In this document: piece by piece, positions 32,590 through 45,172 of the stretch
Layout: every line of letters begins with the position of its first letter
Position numbering within the stretch: the stretch's first letter is position 1
From: Primula veris
Taxonomy: Eukaryota > Streptophyta > Magnoliopsida > Ericales > Primulaceae
NCBI GenBank assembly: GCA_963682055.1
Contig: OY821744.1
Location: 34,448,967 to 34,512,966 of the forward strand
DNA: 64,000 nucleotides
Reading direction: 5' to 3'
Program-made: the position numbers and the translations under genes
Notes under the pieces: generated by a model
What the model was told of the DNA's origin: nothing
Seen by the model: the letters and a program-made list of their open reading frames with translations, nothing else
Database searches by the model: none

Positions 32590-32940
32590 AACAATTTTTT
32601 TAAAAGTTGATCATATAGTTTAAATGTTAAATTTTATAATTAGATTTAAAAAAAATTCATTTCGACAATTTTAATACAAGCACTACAAAAAAATACGTAA
32701 ATACCAACGGGATTAGTGACGGTATTTTTTGTTACGAGTTTATTAGCGACGGTTTTTGTGACGGTTTTGTGACAATTTAGTCAATTTGCGACAGATTTAT
32801 GACAACTTTTTAAATTAACGACATGCTTGTGACATCTTTTGACTCTCACTAAATCAAACATTATTTTGTAGTGAATTTATAAGCCGATTAAAATTATATG
32901 TATTTTCGTAATGAACAATTAAACGAGAGCGGATGTAGGT
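32590..32940. mobile_element. older AT-rich MITE split by a CACTA insertion
   Basis: AAAAGTTGATCATATAGTTT to TTTTAATACAAG (before 32681) and TTATAAGCCGATTAAAATTA onward (after 32873) match, in order, an uninterrupted relative at about 54265-54420. The gap is filled exactly by a CACTA element. Confidence 0.7.
32681..32873 (+). mobile_element. 193-bp non-autonomous CACTA element
   Basis: It starts CACTACAAAAAAATACG and ends ATTATTTTGTAGTG, the inverted termini of the CACTA (En/Spm) superfamily. Inside are many GTGAC, GCGAC and TGTGAC words, like the subterminal transposase sites of this superfamily. The flanks AAG and AAT fit an imperfect 3-bp target duplication. Relatives lie at 33214-33426, 47280-47425 and 48004-48188. 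Confidence 0.78.
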
Positions 32941-33213
32941 CTAACTTAAATTTCTACATAAAATATAAAATGGAATCTCTGCTTAGTAGATTGGACTTTT
33001 TAAGAAATCTAGAAACTTGAATGGTAATTATATACTAAGTAAGTATTGAATATCATAATAAGGGTATTAGTCAAATGGAATAATTATAATTATATTAGCA
33101 CATGGGATGATGAAGCATTATACATTTATTAACTTAAAAAATACTATGGTTTACTTTTAATATTGATATGACCCCTACACTATTTGAATGGGTGACTTTT
33201 TGGGTTGGGTGAC

Positions 33214-33426
33214 CACTAAACAGTCGCTTAAAACTAATATTTGATTTAGTAAGAATCAAAAGCTGTCACAAAACTTTTACTAATTTAAAAATTTGTCACA
33301 AATCTGTCGCAAATTGACTAAACTGTCACAAATCCGTCATAAAAACCGTCGCTAATAAGCTCGTAACAAAAAATACCGTTACTAATCCCGTCACGATTTG
33401 AGTATTTTTTTTTTTTTTTTTTAGTG
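33214..33426 (-). mobile_element. inverted second copy of the CACTA element
   Basis: Read on the minus strand, it runs from CACTAAAAAA through GACGGGATTAGTAACGG and GACGGATTTGTGACAG to TTTAGTG. It repeats the order of the element at 32681-32873. A T-run at about 33406-33422 disturbs its terminus. The pair is inverted, about 340 bases apart, and could form a hairpin. Confidence 0.7.
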
Positions 33427-33683
33427 AGTATGGAGTCCTTTCATATTTGTATGTTTCTATAGTTTTTTGCCGTGAATTTGGAAAATATAAGTAGAAAAAC
33501 TATCACTAGAGCATAATTTTCTTTTTTGTATGAAATTAAAATACTAGAAAGGCATAAACACTTATATTTTCTTCCCAAAGTACTAGTATATATCTGCTTC
33601 ATAATAATAAAATTTCAAAAGAGATTTGTCAAGCATATATAATGGTACTATAATTCAACATTTTCATCAAAATTGTCCAATTT

Positions 33684-33932
33684 TATATCCGTTTCAAAAT
33701 ATAAATCCACTACGAAAAACTCAACTTATTAATAAAACACAATCATTACCTTTTTTTTACACTCTTTTTTCAATTTTACCATCATTCTTAACGATGCATA
33801 TTCTACTATAAGTTATAAAGTATAGAGAAATATGTAATGTTACATAACATTTATTTCTAATTTGGAAAAGTTGACTTATATTATGGAACAACACAAAATA
33901 GTACTATTGGTATTATATTTTGGAACGGATGA
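33684..33932. mobile_element. Stowaway-like MITE
   Basis: ATCCGTTTCAAAATATAAAT at the left and the inverse of TTATATTTTGGAACGGAT at the right resemble the CTCCCTCCGTTCCAAAATA ends of Stowaway (Tc1/mariner) MITEs. A TA target repeat is plausible but not unique in this sequence. Confidence 0.55.
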
Positions 33933-33975
33933 AGTAGTCCACTACAAAACCACGTGCAGAGTTTGACTGACTAAA

Positions 33976-34092
33976 AACTTGTATCAAAATTGCCGAAATG
34001 AAAATTTTCTAAATTTAATAATGTAATTTAACTTTTGAACGGAGTATACGATTAACTTTTGAAATTTTCATTTCGTCAATTTTGATACAGTC
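33976..34092. repeat. 117-bp inverted repeat
   Basis: TTGTATCAAAATTGCCGAAA near the left is mirrored by TTTCGTCAATTTTGATACA at the right. It belongs to the dispersed family also seen at 32590-32680, 54265-54420 and 56637-56730. Confidence 0.55.
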
Positions 34093-36663
34093 TATTAGCC
34101 GATAAAAATTTTCCTAATAGACTATTGTTTTGAAATGGAGGGAATAGTTATTTGCATATCATATTTTCCTACTCATTATTTGATATCTAAATGCTAGTAT
34201 GAAAAGCCAACCTATTTTCACAAATAATTAAATTGCTTATTTTATTTTAGTTTTAGTTTTTTTGTGATAAATTTGTCAATGGTAAATTGCTTGATAACTT
34301 TAGAAAATACATTAAAGAAAAGAATCAAAATGTGGATGTAACAGGCTGCCATGAACAGGCCACCATAAGAGACAAAAATTAAGAAAATTAAATAACCACT
34401 CCCTAAAATATTACAAATTAAGTAAAACAAAATTTTCAATTAATCTGCAATTAAACAAACCAAAATCAACGAAAATGACTCAATCCTGTCGTTTTAGCCA
34501 ACTTGTTCAAATGCTACACCAGCTAATTCTTGAGAAGCAAAAAAAAAATATAATGACAGGACAAACAATTTAAAGAAAGCAAGAAAATTTAATTGAATAA
34601 TCCAAACAGATGTAATATAAAGCAATAGTCTAAGCTATTAAAACCATCAAAAGTCAATAAGAATAATAAGACACCCCCCTTAAATTTTAATATTGATGGA
34701 AATAACCCTGTTTTCATATTATAACACCAACATCCCTAAAATCTCATTTATACTTTCTATTCGAGGTTATTTACTTGTATCGGTCACAATATGTAAGACC
34801 ATCTTTTTGTGATTAAAAAGGCGTTACACTTACTTAACAGGAGTATGCACCTTCATGTTTTATTGTTAACTGCGACATGTTAAATTCTTTTTGTTAGTAG
34901 TCTTATATATTAAGCAGTGTCGGCATTATGAGAAACAAAGGCATTGAGTCGGCTGGTTGAAGGGCTTTTAGATATTATTTTATTCTTTAAAACGATATAT
35001 AAGGTTGGTTTCTTAAAGCTTTTTAAAAAAATTCCAATGCAAATGCTAACAAACAAGCATCCAACACTATTTGAAAGGAATCAGATCCTATCTTGCAAAA
35101 AAAAAAAAAAGAATAAAAAAGAAACTTTAACTTCTCTATTGTTATGTGTGGAAAAATCGCTTCTATAAGTCCAATTTTGGTCAGGTTTTATTGGCATCGG
35201 ATCCTATCTTTCGAGAAAAATATCTCCTTATGTATAAGCTTGGTGATCTTAGTACAAGTATACAAAACTTTAGGGTTTGAAGATGCAATAAACTGAAATC
35301 AATAAAAAAAAAAAAGATGAAATAAACTGAGTCAATAAAAACAAAGAAATTGATGTCATTGTCCAAACTTAGCTGTGTTCTTAACATTTAGGAGGGGGAT
35401 TGAAACACAATCAAAAGCAAATTCAATAAGCTTAAATTAAAAATAAATAAAATGTGTTTCATGTTTGTTACCATCAAATAAGAAAATGGTCCCTTTATCA
35501 TATAAATCCAAAATACCAACCACTAGTGGTATGATGAGTTCCATTTCTTCAAAACAAAGCCAATTCTTCAAAATTTAGATATGCTTTCATAAAGTTCCAA
35601 ACTATCCCATCCACAAGAATCAATCTGACAAAAAATAAATAATCAATATTCATGATATGGACTTCTATCCAATCATTTTATGGTTATTCAAGAATAAAAT
35701 GGACTACTTTTTATTTTAAAAATTTGAGAATGAAAAGAGTTATTGTTGGTCCACAATGCCAAACTAAAAGAGTATGCAACTGAGGTCCCCTGCCAATATT
35801 TTGAGCAGATGACTAAGAAATGCACCCTTTTAATCCAATGAAAATTTGAATACTGGCTCAAAGCTTATGAATTTCAAATTTACTAGTGTAAAATGGAACA
35901 AAAAGTAAGTTAAAATATATGATCGAACCTATCAAGTATCGACAAATAAAGTGAAGAAACCTAGTCAGAATCCAATTTGGTTTGGTTTATACTATTGGAA
36001 TTTTATCTACTTTGTTTTGTAGCATATAGTATTACTTCCAAAGAGAACCCACACTGAACAATTTGTACATGCACATTTGTTTTGCATCAAAATATCTACT
36101 TTTTTTTTTGTGTTAAAAGCATCAAAACTAATATTTAAGATAAAATAAAAAAACATCATTTAAACAAAACTAGGATTAATCTTTCTCTGAACCCAGTTTT
36201 TGAAACCAAACAAATGAAATTTAGTACAATGCGACTCGTCTCGATCTCAACTGCTCAAGTTGAGAAAACATGAACAAGTTCGAACCACGAGGATGTTGCA
36301 TAACAAAGCTAAAAATTACTAAACGAATAAGATCTTTATATATTCATAGTAGAATATACTCCAAACATTACAAGAAGTTCATAGTAGCAACAGCATTTGT
36401 TCCGTTCATTTCCCCTACTAATAATTAGCATTCTATATTCAGAACTCAAATAAAACAGCCACCAAACTTTATCGTCGAACACTACTTAAGCTTCATTTTT
36501 CATCAGCGAACCCAAAAGATACAAAACAACATCAAACACCTACCCGATAAACAAATAACTACACGCCATTACACCCACAAAAACCAAGGGTGGGAGTGAT
36601 ATCGTCCGTCCATTCGTCCACCTCGAGTTACGTATAGTTAAATATTAGAACACAACCCTACTA
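34093..36663. other. intergenic and 3' flank of GID1
   Basis: AT-rich sequence with several poly-A tracts. The part nearest 36663 is likely the GID1 3' UTR, since the gene runs on the minus strand. No other gene is supported. ORFs at 34242-34439, 34944-35168 and 35181-35387 are low-complexity. Confidence 0.5.
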
Positions 36664-39600
36664 TCAACAATCGGAACCCACAAACTTTTTAATCTCCTCC
36701 ATTAAGCAATAAAAATGCTCATTGTTCGGCAAAAAGTAAAACCCAATCGTCGCCTTTATCAAATGAAGTAATTTCACTTCTTGCCCCGAGCTCCTCAACC
36801 CTTCGACATAGGCCAACTGCCAATCTTGCACTAAATCAAGCCCCGCCACAACTACAAGACTTTTTGGAAAATTCAAATCTTTTAGACTTTTTCCTCTTGG
36901 CCCAAATGGGTTACAAGCCGGGTGGTCCCTATTTTCACCCTCAGGCAAATAAGCACGCCAATACCAATCACGGTCTTGTATGGTAACGAAATATTTCCCA
37001 TCCAAACGTATCTCCGATTCCGTTCTCTCACTACCACCAAACATCGGGTGGAGTAATATGTTGCCTAAAACCTCCACCTCTTCTTCTGCGGCTCGGTGAG
37101 CCACGTGGTGGGCTATGTTGCCACCCGAACTGTCCCCTGCTAAATACACATGGGCTTTTAAGTTGTTCATATCCGACCCGCTTTTAAGCCAGGGTCGAGA
37201 GTGGACCCATTTGAGGGCTGTCCAACCATCATCATACGCGCAAGGATATCTACATGGTGAGAAAAATAAAACGTAAGATTCAAAACATGTTGCAAAACTA
37301 GCCACTGGAGCTTTCAATCAAAATCAACAAATAATATATCACAATCCTAACTTGATTCCCTACAAAATTACTGCATTTGGAAAAAAGTAGCATTGCAGAT
37401 AATAAAACGGCGTAACTAATACCAGTGTAAATTGGAATACTCAAAGTTTAAGCAAAAAATGGTATAAAGATTAATAGAAACCATTAGCAAAAGAGAGGCC
37501 AAGGAAAAAAGTTGTCATCCAGCTTGAAAATAACCAGTGTTTCAGGAAAAAGAAAACAAAACAATCAGTTTTCCAAGTCATCATCACACTACTCCATTTT
37601 AAGTAAAAAAATTTGGAACAATTAAGTTTGAGAAAGCTAATGCATCATCAAGCTTAAAGATTTAAACTTTATCTAGGCAAAAATCCAAACCAATTAAGGA
37701 CTTAAAATCTCAAGCAAAAAGGAAAAAACGCCGCAAATAAACAAGTACAGTAATAGTGAATAAGACAAAATGAACCACCAAACAAGCTTAGTAAACCTAC
37801 CGATTCTCTGGAGCACGGCGGTAGTTCACAGAAACAATAACCGCACCACACTGCGTCACGAGGCGGCGACAGAACGTGTCGTAAATAGCACTATTAGCAG
37901 AAGAATGCGCAAAACTACCCCCGTGAAAGAAAATAATGACAGGAACGACCTTCGAGGTGCTGAGAGGCTTTTCGAGATCAACAAGGCCGTACTGCGACTC
38001 GGTCTCAGGAGCAGGACGGTAAATCCTGTTGAGGAGAGAGGTTGCACGGTCGACAACATCAAACGAGTACACTCCGTCGACTGGGACGGTGTTGGCGTTG
38101 ACTTTACGGTCTAGGTACTCTGCCAGGTGACGGTTTAAGGTTCCGTCGGAGTGGCGGAGCATGTTGTAGGCTAGCTTGAAGTTTGAGATTAGGACCCATG
38201 TGTTCAAGGGAACTACTTTCTGTAATGTCAGAGCAATTGGTTAGAAATTTCAAACAATTTTTTTTTACCATTTTGAGTTTAGGAAAAGGTGATTAAAGTA
38301 GCATTTCTCTTTGAGAAAAAAATATTTTCCATCTTGAGTCATACCTAAATGTTTCAATTAAAGGAGTCTATAATCTAAAAATTGAAGCGTTAAGCGGAAC
38401 CAAGCAGCCTAACAGATTAGGCAGGATTAAGCGAAGTATGCGGTGATTAATAGAAATTAGGCAGATTATGCGCTAGGTGACCAATTTCCGCTTAAAACCC
38501 GCCTTATACATTTTAGAACATTGGCAAAAACATAGTAAAAGATAGAATCTATATCACTTGTCTAAGCAAGTCATGGTTTTGCCACTTAAAGGTGAAGTAA
38601 ATCAGGGGAAAGAGGAAAAAAAAAATCAAAAAAGGAAAAAGCTATTAATAAAAGGAATACAAGTAATAACTAGAACCATATTAGAAAAGTAAGTGCATAT
38701 CAAGGATATCAAAATATTGGATACTTAAACTTGGGGAAATTGGGAAAGTTTATTTCTTTGCTAAAGATGAGGGTAAGAACTTAGTGGCATATGGTAATTG
38801 GAAAATAAGATGGAACTTAGAAAAAAAAGTAAAATTAAAAAGGAATATTTACTTGAAAGAACATATCAAATGAACAAGAATCAATTTGTAAGCTAAATTG
38901 GAAAAGCAAGATTTTGATCAAGAGGTGATCTAGTAAAGCAAGCAAAAGCAACTATGGAAAAATAAAATAAAAATAAAATTGCAGCAAAGTAATTAACTTT
39001 GAAAAAATAGGATCTACATGTAAAAAACTACTTTCCATAAAAATAAAAGATGATATAAATAAAATCAAACTCATTTGAAAGGGGATGAAAAATGCAGGGG
39101 AAAGTTCATTCAAAGAAAAGATAAATACTTTTTTTTTCTTCAAAGGGGGTAAAAAACACAAAAGAAAAATACTAGTAATTGAATATATAAAAATATTTGT
39201 TACAAAAATAGTAAAATTACCACTCAACACCTTTAAAGGTCAAGATCAATCTTTTTGTCCCCCTTCTGAAAACTAAAATCTCAAAAATTGATTTCTAAAC
39301 CAAAACTGAATTTAACCCAAACAAAAAGCTGAAAATGACCCAATATCTAAAACAAAAAAGGTAATTTTCAAATAATCTTTAAAAAAAATTAAAAAAAAAT
39401 GAAAAATAACTGAAACCCATTTTCAAGATGATGATCATGAAAGGAAAACATATTTTACTTACAAAAAACCAAAGCTGAAAATGACCCAATATTTAAAACA
39501 AGAGTGGTAATTTTCAAATGATTTTTAAAAAATCCCAAAAAAAAAAAAGAAAAAGAGTTACACCCCTTTTCAAGATGATGATCAAGAAAGAAAAACATAT

Positions 39601-39693
39601 TTTCCTTATTACAAAAAAAAAAGTAGTAAAAAATAAAATAAAATAAAAAAGCACCTTTGATTCATTGACGGTGATTTCTTGTGCCCCAGCCAT
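36664..39693 (-). CDS. GID1: gibberellin receptor GID1
   Basis: Exons 39693-39655 (13 codons), 38219-37801 and 37249-36664 join to 347 aa, all with GT-AG borders. GID1 is the soluble nuclear and cytosolic receptor that binds active gibberellin and then recruits DELLA proteins for SCF-mediated degradation. The N-terminal lid is present (PLNTWVLISNFKLAYN, about 17-32). The hormone-sensitive-lipase fold has HGG at 112-114, GDSSGG with the Ser at 193, and Asp 291. The third catalytic residue, His in true esterases, is Ile 321 in KATIGFY; loss of this His is the family hallmark and separates it from carboxylesterases. First-exon and second-exon borders match GID1 genes as known. The first intron is 1.4 kb. 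Subtype (GID1B or GID1C-like) was not resolved. Confidence 0.95.
38380..38524. mobile_element. MITE-like fragment in GID1 intron 1
   Basis: This segment, rich in GCG words and ending CATTTTAGAACATTGG, resembles the family found in the 184-bp array and the 1.15-kb array. The ends are too diverged to define the element exactly. Confidence 0.4.
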
Positions 39694-39954
39694 GAATATT
39701 GAATGTAAATAAATAATTTGATCTTTAGATAAACCCTATTGGAAAAACATGGTGATCTTGAGAAATAAAATGAAAAAAGGGTAAATATTTTTGTCTTTGG
39801 TTTAAAGAGTTTTTTAGAGTGTTGTGAAACAAAGATGAGACAGTTTTGTAATAGGAGTTGAATTTTAGAGAGACACTATTTTATGACATATATATAGTAA
39901 ATTAGTAATAGTATATATATATAGAGAGATTATTTATATATTTGTATATATAGA

Positions 39955-39957
<3 letters not shown>

Positions 39958-39991
<34 letters not shown>
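39958..39991. repeat. (AT)n microsatellite upstream of GID1
   Basis: An AT run of about 32 bases lies 270 bases upstream of the GID1 start codon, within the probable promoter. Confidence 0.85.
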
Positions 39992-39993
<2 letters not shown>

Positions 39994-40012
39994 AAAATGA
40001 TCCATACATACA

Positions 40013-40176
40013 TACAGAAAAAAAACACATTATCTTTACACATCAATCACAACCCTTCATTTACTAACTTTAATGGTCAAGATTATGTGTTTATTCTTTT
40101 TATTAAATGAATTAATCTTAACCATTAAAAATAAGTAAATAGAGAGTTGTGATTGATGTTTAAAGATAATATGTTT
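40013..40176. mobile_element. foldback MITE upstream of GID1
   Basis: Left arm ACACATTATCTTTACACATC, then AATCACAAC, is mirrored by GTTGTGATTGATG and TTTAAAGATAATATG at the right. The arms are about 65 bases. I could not fix the target duplication. It lies within 500 bases of the GID1 start. Confidence 0.6.
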
Positions 40177-40249
40177 TTTGATGTGTGTATATATCATCTC
40201 CCATATATATTATATATATACAGAGAGAAACTAAAGAGAATACAGAGGG

Positions 40250-43200
40250 CGGCTAAAATAAACTGTTTTCAGTGGGTCCATTTAACCATTTTTGGTATTT
40301 ATAAAAAAATAAAATACATTTTAAAAAAAAAAAAATCATTAAATTGGTAGTTAAAAAACAAATTTACAAATATATATGTATTAAGAGGAAAGTATTCTAA
40401 AAAAAATTATGATATACTGAAATTAGCCGGGCCAGAGCGATAGACGAAGCATGTAAGTAAGTAGGGTTGGTTTCGGTTTGGTTTTTGGCAAAACCGAAAC
40501 CGAAACCGAACAGATATTCCAGTTTATTTTTTTCAGTTTTCGGTCTTTTTATATTTTGTACCGAACCGAAATAGTTTTTTTCGGTGTGATTTCGGTCTTT
40601 CGGTTTTTCTTCGGGTTTTTCGGTTATTTTTCGGTTTTTCCGGTTTTTGGATTTTTTTCGGTCCGGTTTTATTGTAAACCGAAATCGACCCTAAAAAGTT
40701 TCGGTTTTTCAGTTTCGATCTTTTTCGGTTCGGTTCGCTTTTTTCGGGTTTTGGCCCGGTCCTACCTGTAAGCGTAAAAGTTTAGAAGAATATGCATGAT
40801 TAATTAGATTATACGGTGATCGATGAGATTAGACGCTAGACAAATGTGGATAAATGTATTTTTGTCTAACCATCTTGCGTCATTTTAGAACATTGATTAC
40901 AAACTAACAAATGTGTATAAAAACCGAAATATGTTAAATTCTTCTTTAGATAGTAGTTATTAATATGGTCTTATATGTAAAAGAGTTGCTCCATGCAATC
41001 TTATGTGTTTGTAATTGTCGAACTTGATAATGGATGAGCGGTTGTGAGGAGAGAGACAATCACTTTTAAAGATGGCGTAAGAGATTTGTATCATCACCGA
41101 TACGGTGGACAAAATAGTTATCGTAGACACATTCTACAATTGAGAATATTACTTTCAAATCATGATGTACAACATGAGTGGACATAACGACTAATAAAGA
41201 TGTGAAACGCATTAAAAAAACTCCTAAAACAATAACGTCAGTAAAAGACGACGAGAAAGTTATAAGAAAAATAGCATGATGTGGTTAGTGATAGTCAATC
41301 GAATAGAGATGTGAGATTTCAAGAAAAGGGTCATCTTATATCACACTCTTCAGTAATCTCGTGACCTTTAACAGAATCAAACACAACACTTATAGGTTCA
41401 AATCATTTGAAATTCCATCCCCAATCATTTAGCAACCAAACCAGAAGCTTAGAAGTTATGGCACTTCATTTGATGTATATTTATAGTTGTCTTGTAATAA
41501 AAATAATTAACTCACATATCCTTTTTGATCGGTATTAAATCTCATTGATTTATATCAATTACATGGATATTGAACGGGGATCATTCATGTTCCTATTGTA
41601 TTTACTCTGCAACGATTGTTATGGATATGAGGGTTTATCAATCATGTAGAATCCATGATGAAACTGATACAAGTATTAGAAGATTATGAAATATAAACAT
41701 TACTTTCATGAGACTCGGGATTTTTGAGTGTTAAAACTGTTTTGAGTGGGTCCCTTTAACCATTTTGTTATTTATAAAAACTCTTCTTTAGAAAAAACAA
41801 AATCATTAAATTGGTAGTAAAAAACAAATTTACAAATATGTATTAAGAGGAGAGTATTCTAAAATGCGATGATATACTGAAATTAGGCGGGCGTGAGCGA
41901 TGATATAGACGAAGCCTTCAAGCGTAGAAGTTTAAAATAATATGAATGATTAATTAGATTAGACGATGATCGATGAGATTAGACGCTAGACAAATGTGGA
42001 TAAGAGTATTTGCGTCTAACCATCTTGCGCCATTTTAGAACATTGATTACAAACTAACAAATGTGTATAAAAACCGAAACATGTTAGATTCTTCTTTAGA
42101 TAGTAGTTATTAATATGGTCTTATATGTAAAAGAGTTGGTCCATGGAATCTTATGTGTTTGTGATTGTCGAACTTGATAATGGATGAGCGGTTGTAAGCA
42201 GACAGGCAATCACTTTTTAAAGATGACGTAAGAGATTTGTATCATCACCGATACGGTGGACAAATAGTTATCGTAAACACGTTCTACGATTGAGAATATT
42301 ATTTTCAAATCATGATGTACGACGAGAGGGTAAACATAGCGACTAATAAAGATGTGAAACGCATTAAAAAAAACTCCTAAAACAATAACGTCAGTGAAAG
42401 ACGACGAGAAAAATATAAGAAAAAGAGCATGATGTGGTTAGTGATAGGCAATCGAATAGATATGTGGGATTTCAAGAAAATGGCCACCTTATATCACACA
42501 CTTCAGTAATCTCGTGCCCTTTAACATAATCAAACACAACACTTATAGGTTCAAATCATTTGAACTTCTATCCTCAATCATTTAGTTGCGCAACCAAACA
42601 AGAAGCTAATAAGTTATGACACTTCATTTGATGTATATTTATAGTTGTCTTATAATGAAAATAATTAACTCACATATCCTTCTTGATCGGTATTAAATCT
42701 CAATGATTTATATCAATTACATGGATATTGATTGACGATCATTCATGTTCCCATTGTATTTACTCTGCAACGATTGTTATGGATATGAAGGTTTATAAAT
42801 CATGTAGTAATATCCATGATAAAACTGATACAAGTATTCGAAGATTATGAAATATAAACATTACTTTCACGAAACTCGGGATTTTTGAGTGTTAAACTGT
42901 TTTGAGTGGGTCCGTTTAACCATTTTGGTATTTATAAAAAATCTTTTTTAGAAAAAACAAAATCATTAAATTGGTAGTAAAAAACTAAGTTACAAATATG
43001 TATTAAGAGGATAGTATTCTAAAAAGCGATGATATAGACGAAGCCTGCAAGCGTAGAAGTTTAAAATAATATGAATGATTAATTAGATTAGACGGTGATC
43101 GATGAGATTAGACGCTAGACAAATGTGGATAAGAGTATTTGCGTCTAACCATCTTGCGTCATTTTAAAACATTGATTACAAACTAACAAATGTGTATAAA

Positions 43201-45172
43201 AACCGAAATATGTTAGATTCTTCTTTAGATAGTAGTTATTAATATGGTCGTATATGTAAAAGAGTTGGTCCATGCAATCTTATGTGTTTGTGATTGTCGA
43301 ACTTGATAATGGATGAGCGGTTGTGAGCAGACAGACAATCACTTTTTAAAGATGACGTAAGAGATTTTTATCATCACCGATACGGTGGACAAAATAGTTA
43401 TCGTAAACACGTTCTACAATTGAGAATATTACTTTCAAATCATGATGTACGACGAGAGGGTACACATAGCGACTAATAAAAATGTGAAACACAATAAAAA
43501 AAAACTCCTAAAACAATAACGTCAGTGAAAGACAACGAGAAGGATATAAGAAAAAGAGTTTGATTTGGTTAGTGATAGGAGACCGAATAGAGATGTGGGA
43601 TTTCAAGAAAATGACTATCTTATATCCCACACTTCAGTAATCCATGCATTTTAACACAATCAAACACAACACTTATAGGTTCACATCATTTGAACTTCTA
43701 TCCCCAATCATTTAGTAGCGCAACTAAACAATAAGCTAATAAGTTATGACACTTCATTTGATGTATATTTATAGTTGTGTTATAATGAAAATAATTAACT
43801 CACATATCCTTCTTGATCGGTATTAAATCTCAATGATTTATATCAATTACATAGATATTGAATGACGATCATTCATGTTCCCATTGTATTTACTCTGCAA
43901 CTATTGTTATGGATACGAAGGTTTATCAATCATGTAGTAATATCCATGATAAAACTGATACAAGTATTCGAATATTATGAAATATAAACATTAATTTCAC
44001 GAGACTCGAGATTTTTGAGTGTTAAACTGTTTTGAGTGGGTCCCTTTAACCATTTTGGTATTTATAAAAATTCTTTTTTAGAAAAAAATAAAATTATTAA
44101 ATTGGCAGTAAAAAACTAAGTTACAAATATGTATCAAGAGAAGAGTATTCTAAAAAGCGATGATATACTGAAATTAGGCAGGCGTGAGCGATGATATAGA
44201 CGAAGCCTGCAAGCGTAGAACTTTAGAATAATATGCATGATTAATTAGATTAGATGGTGATCGATGCGATTAGACGCTAGACAAATGTGGATAAGAGTAT
44301 TTCTGTCTAACCATCTTGCGTCATTTTAGAACATTGATTACAAATTAACAAATGTGTATAAAAACCGAAATATGTTAAATTCTTCTTTATATAGTAGTTA
44401 TTAATATGGTGTTATATGTAAAAGAGTTGGTCCATGCAATGTTATGTGTTTGTGATTGTCAAACTTGATAATGGATGAGCGGTTGTGAGCAGACAGACAA
44501 TCACTTTTTAAAGATGACGTAAGAGATTTGTATCATCACCGATACGGTGGGAAAAATAATTATCGTAAACACATTCTACAATTGAGAATGTTACTTTCAA
44601 ATCATGATGTACGATGAGAGCGTACACATAACGACCAATGAAGATGTGAAATGCATTAAAAAAAACTCCTAAAAGAATAACGTGAGTGAAAGACGACGAG
44701 AAGACTATAAGAAAAAGAGCATGATGTGGTTAGTGATAGGCAACCGAATAGAGATGTGAGATTTCAAGAAAAAGGTCATCTTATATCCCATACTTCAGTA
44801 ATCCCGTGCATTTTAACACAATCAAACACAACACTTATAGGTTCACATCATTTGAAGTTCTATCACCAATCATTTAGTAGCACAACCAAACAAGAAGCTT
44901 ATAAGTTATGGCACTTCATTTAATGTATATTTATAGTTGTATTACAATGGAAATAATTAACTCACATATCTTTCTTGATCTGTATTAAATCTCAATGATT
45001 TATATCAATTACATGGATATTGAATGAGGATCATTCATGATCTCATTCTATTTACTCTCCAACGATTGTTATGGATATGAAGGTTTATCAATCATGTAGT
45101 AATATTCATGATGGAACTGATACAAGTATTCCGAAAATTATGAAATATAAACATTAATTTCGCGAGACTTGA
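40250..45172. repeat. tandem array, about 1.15 kb x 4
   Basis: Units begin with AAACTGTTTTGAGTGGGTCC or close variants at about 40257, 41730, 42892 and 44027. Spacings are 1473, 1162 and 1135; the first is longer because of a roughly 310-base insertion. Internal landmarks recur in order: GATTAGACGCTAGACAAATG, GATGAGCGGTTGTGAG, ATCACCGATACGGTGGA and GTATTTACTCTGCAACG. Short ORFs are not conserved between units, so the array looks noncoding. Confidence 0.92.
40462..40764. mobile_element. hAT-like element rich in CGGTTT
   Basis: The insertion starts TAGGGTTGG and ends CCGGTCCTA, and is packed with TTTCGGTTT words. It interrupts the first 1.15-kb unit at a site intact in the other units (GAAGCCTGCAAGCG). 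Flanks CATGTAAG (plus an extra TAAG) and CCTGTAAG fit an 8-bp hAT target duplication. Its 97-codon ORF is an artefact of the repeats. Confidence 0.65.

Noticed and set aside
37770..38114. 114-codon plus-strand open frame
   Set aside because: It is antisense to GID1 exon 2, which has clear homology on the other strand.
40478..40771. 97-codon Phe-rich open frame
   Set aside because: It is the translation of CGGTTT-type repeats inside a hAT-like insertion.
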